NCBI GenBank assembly: GCA_000711775.1
Contig: ARYC01001476.1
Location: forward strand, 24,291-88,290
DNA length: 64,000 nt
Reading direction: 5' to 3'
Source of the DNA: Oxytricha trifallax
Lineage: Eukaryota > Ciliophora > Spirotrichea > Sporadotrichida > Oxytrichidae
Part shown: one piece after another, positions 62,001-64,000 of the stretch
Layout of the letters: the number at the start of each line of letters is the position of its first letter
Numbering within the stretch: position 1 is the stretch's first letter
The notes under the pieces: model-generated
Seen by the model: only the letters and a program-made list of their open reading frames with translations
The model's database searches: none
What the model was told of the DNA's origin: nothing
Made by a program: the position numbers and the translations under genes

Positions 62001-63430
62001 CTGGATTGAAAGTTATTTATCCACTTGTATTAGTTAAACTACCATTAATTTTAACAGTATAAATAAACGGAGTGCAACTTCCATAAGACTCCGTCCAAGC
62101 TACAAAACTTGCATTAATATTATTTAAATATAAAGTAATGTTAGATGAATTTGTGTTTTTCTTGTACTAAACACCTGATATATTTGCGGGTGTAATTATA
62201 GTATCTAAGCATAGACGGTAAACATCAATTGTTAGTTTTTGCTTAGCCTTAACAGTTCCTGCTCCTAATGCAACAATGTAGAGTTCGAGTGGTGTATATT
62301 GGAATGTTGGAAAGCTTATCGTTATCGATGTTGGTAGTGATGATGTGTCTGTTACAAAATCAATCATAGTAGAACCACTTGTCATGCATTGAACACCATT
62401 TAGATCCTAGCATTAGAATTATATAATTTAATGTGAAGTTGTTACAGGTAGTTTACAAAGATGTGAATGTACCGGTGAAAATTATTATGATAATCCTAAA
62501 GTTAGATAAAATATATTTGACACCAAACTTAAAAATAGTATCATTTAAATATGAACAAAATAATTATAAATTAATTAGATATTAAAAATTTATTAAATTT
62601 TCATAGTTTACGGGACTATATTCAATTAAAATGATGAATTATATTTATTTTCCATTAATGATTGTTGAATTTATAAATTTAATAATTTATATATATATTT
62701 AAATGATAGTTTTATAAATATAACTTTATAAATCTTACTTAATTCATATTTATATATTATGAAGATTTTGTTTAAGAGTAGGCATAAGCAGTATATGCAG
62801 GAGGAGTAATGACATTCATCAAACAAGAGACCTTGAAATTGGCATTCATATTGAAATCAGCAGAGATACCTGGATAATTCTAATGGTAAGCCTCATAATG
62901 AACAGTTTAAAAGGTATTTACTAATATAGGATCAGAAGTAAAAACGCTTAATGTCATGTTTGATATTTTAGAAATATCAAATTTAGTTATATCCCAATTA
63001 TATATAATTGCACTTTTAACAATAACGTCCAAGTGAAAATTTTATATTTAAGAGAAATTAACTTAATTTAAATTAAGGGACTCAATGCTATTCCAGCTGT
63101 ATCCTTAATGTGGTAAACGAAAGCACCGCATGTAGCCGTACTCATTGTAGAAGTCTTTGGGTAAAACACAATATCTGATTTGGTCGTTCCAATATTATAA
63201 TCATAACTAAATATTGGGGAGTATGATATTGTAAGGGAGGAGCATTAATTTTAATTATTTAAAAATCATTAATCTATTATTATATTCTAAACTAGACAGC
63301 AACTTGTTCGTTAATTTGAATCTTTTAGATCAAGTTAAATTTGTAAATCCTGGCATTTTCAGGAAAAGTGCTTTCTACGGTAACATTGAAATTATTATCA
63401 AGCTACCAATCAAAACCCCAAAACCCCTTA
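59029..63430 (-). CDS. Second giant surface-protein gene with C-terminal membrane domain
   Basis: From right to left on the - strand: DNNFNVTVESTFPENARIYK (about 63390), TTKSDIVFYPKTSTMSTATC, SLPTSITISFPTFQYTPLEL (62385-62167) and more modules of the same I.FP/C type as the gene at 24.5-37.8 kb. Membrane spans follow at 60046-59690 (MAFVIFSTPIMIFYILGKF; SILYCCLFFLMRLLFAVSI; NTLSLGLLIFLFWYQPID) and 59610-59500 (FGWFIVAIILFIIILNWVN). A cytoplasmic basic tail ends KKNAMPSYTMRYRQY, TGA 59031-59029. The N-terminus abuts a telomere-like C4A4 tract at 63414. Several IES-like AT-rich gaps occur (60240-60420, 60890-61130, 62500-62760). Role by analogy only: large surface receptor or adhesin-like protein. 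Confidence 0.6.
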
Positions 63431-63482
63431 ATGAGGTTTATAAGTGCTTTGATTTGTAGGGAATTTGTTAGGGGTTGGGGTT
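63412..63482. repeat. C4A4C4 telomere-like tract with facing G4T2G4 tract
   Basis: AAAACCCCAAAACCCC at 63414-63429 and, 38 bp later, AGGGGTTGGGGTT at about 63470-63482 in inverted orientation; the two can pair imperfectly. C4A4 is the telomere unit of Oxytricha-type ciliates. The tract lies between the second surface-protein gene and the kinase gene. On the - strand the tract is also readable as coding (GFWGFDW), so a coincidental coding origin is possible. Confidence 0.6.
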
Positions 63483-63528
63483 ATTATAGGTTTTAATGTG
63501 AAATTTATAGTAAATGTATTTAATTTAA

Positions 63529-64000
63529 TCACTCAAAATGCACTTTTGGATCATGTGGGAGAGGTCTGAAGTTTATTTAACTTAACCACAACTCTATCTT
63601 CTCTAATGTTATGTCTGATCTAGAGTTTGGTTTTAAGATTATTGATTCTGCCATTTATTTTAATGATTGAAATGCTCTGGTTTTGTCTATAAATTACTTG
63701 ATTCTTTACTTAGCATCTTTCTCACACCTTGTAGAGTAGTAATCATTCCGAGGCATATCGCACTCTATTAGTATTGCTGCTAAAGCCCACACATCCCATT
63801 GATAGTCTCCATCTCTCCAGTCTTCTCTTTCAGGATAATAGCCTGAGTTCCCATAACACTTCCTAGCCTTGATACTTCTACCATTAATGCTCTGTTGAAG
63901 TCAATAATTGTCACTGTTACAGGTGAGAAGTTTATCATTATATTCTCAGGCTTCAAATCTTTATGAACAAAGCCTAACTTATGTAGCTCTTTTATACCTT
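63529..64000 (-). CDS. Protein kinase, C-terminal part, runs off right edge
   Basis: The - strand frame from the window edge reads ELHKLGFVHKDLKPENIMIN, a kinase catalytic loop with Asp, Lys and Asn in place (HKD form), then TVTIIDFNRA, where the metal-binding DFG is DFN. After a slip near 63905 it reads GNSGYYPEREDWRDGDYQWD then VWALAAILIEC, matching the activation-segment end and helix F (DVWALG-like). Helices G-I follow (ILKPNSRSDITLEKIELWLS), ending PLPHDPKVHFE, TGA 63531-63529. It is a Ser/Thr-type fold; specificity unknown. The N-lobe is outside the window. Confidence 0.75.

Noticed and set aside
63412-63430. Telomerase RNA template
   Set aside because: The C4A4 tract resembles a spirotrich template, but its left flank codes for the surface protein on the - strand and no T-run terminator or upstream snRNA-type promoter was seen.
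1-64000. CRISPR arrays, bacterial operons, ribosome binding sites, rRNA genes
   Set aside because: No regularly spaced repeats or rRNA-like conserved blocks were seen, and the gene structure is eukaryotic.

Overview
This window reads as germline (micronuclear) DNA of a ciliate, most likely a spirotrich of the Oxytricha/Stylonychia type. It is strongly AT-rich. Long reading frames appear only when TAA and TAG are read as Gln and TGA as stop, so a standard six-frame scan shows only shards of the genes. Introns are short GT-AG introns of about 34-142 bp. Several coding segments are interrupted by small AT-rich pieces bounded by short direct repeats (pointers). Removing the piece plus one repeat copy restores the reading frame in several clear cases. 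That is the signature of internal eliminated sequences (IESs) between macronuclear-destined segments (MDSs). Many genes also show isolated one-base frame slips, which look like assembly errors.

Layout, left to right: a hypothetical gene running off the left edge (-); a long unknown gene (about 0.56-6.6 kb, +) split by a 1.6-kb insertion element; a coiled-coil gene (6.6-10.0 kb, +) with three pointer-bounded IESs; a small gene (-); an F-BAR gene (11.2-13.7 kb, +); two low-complexity genes (+); a triple HMG-box gene (-); a 149-residue gene (-); a multi-membrane-span gene (20.5-24.3 kb, +) containing a 1.08-kb inverted-repeat transposon; a giant surface-protein gene (24.5-37.8 kb); a CEP95-like gene (38.0-43.1 kb, +); an mL45/Tim44-like gene (-); a coiled-coil gene (44.3-49.3 kb, +) with a 258-bp telomere-ended element; mitochondrial bL27 (-); an IQ-motif gene (50.3-54.0 kb, -) with a 0.5-kb G-run element; a zf-HIT gene (+); a kinesin (-); a folate-receptor-like gene (-); a second giant surface-protein gene (59.0-63.4 kb, -); and a protein kinase running off the right edge (-).

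The main discovery is that the giant surface-protein gene at 24.5-37.8 kb is scrambled. A 3-kb block (33569-36502) is coded on the + strand while both flanking blocks are on the - strand. Both junctions carry matching inverted pointers (GGTTAT; CCTATTGCTT). Joining at GGTTAT is exactly in frame. Joining at CCTATTGCTT stays in frame through the splice, with one further slip in a nearby A-run. Macronuclear order would be 37805->36551 (-), 33569->36502 (+), 33522->24502 (-).

A second theme is four structurally different elements lodged inside genes (3458-5067, 22558-23638, 46981-47238, 51437-51936). For three of them, precise removal restores the host frame, so they behave as transposon-like IESs. 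Telomere-like C4A4 tracts occur at one element's ends and at two other places.
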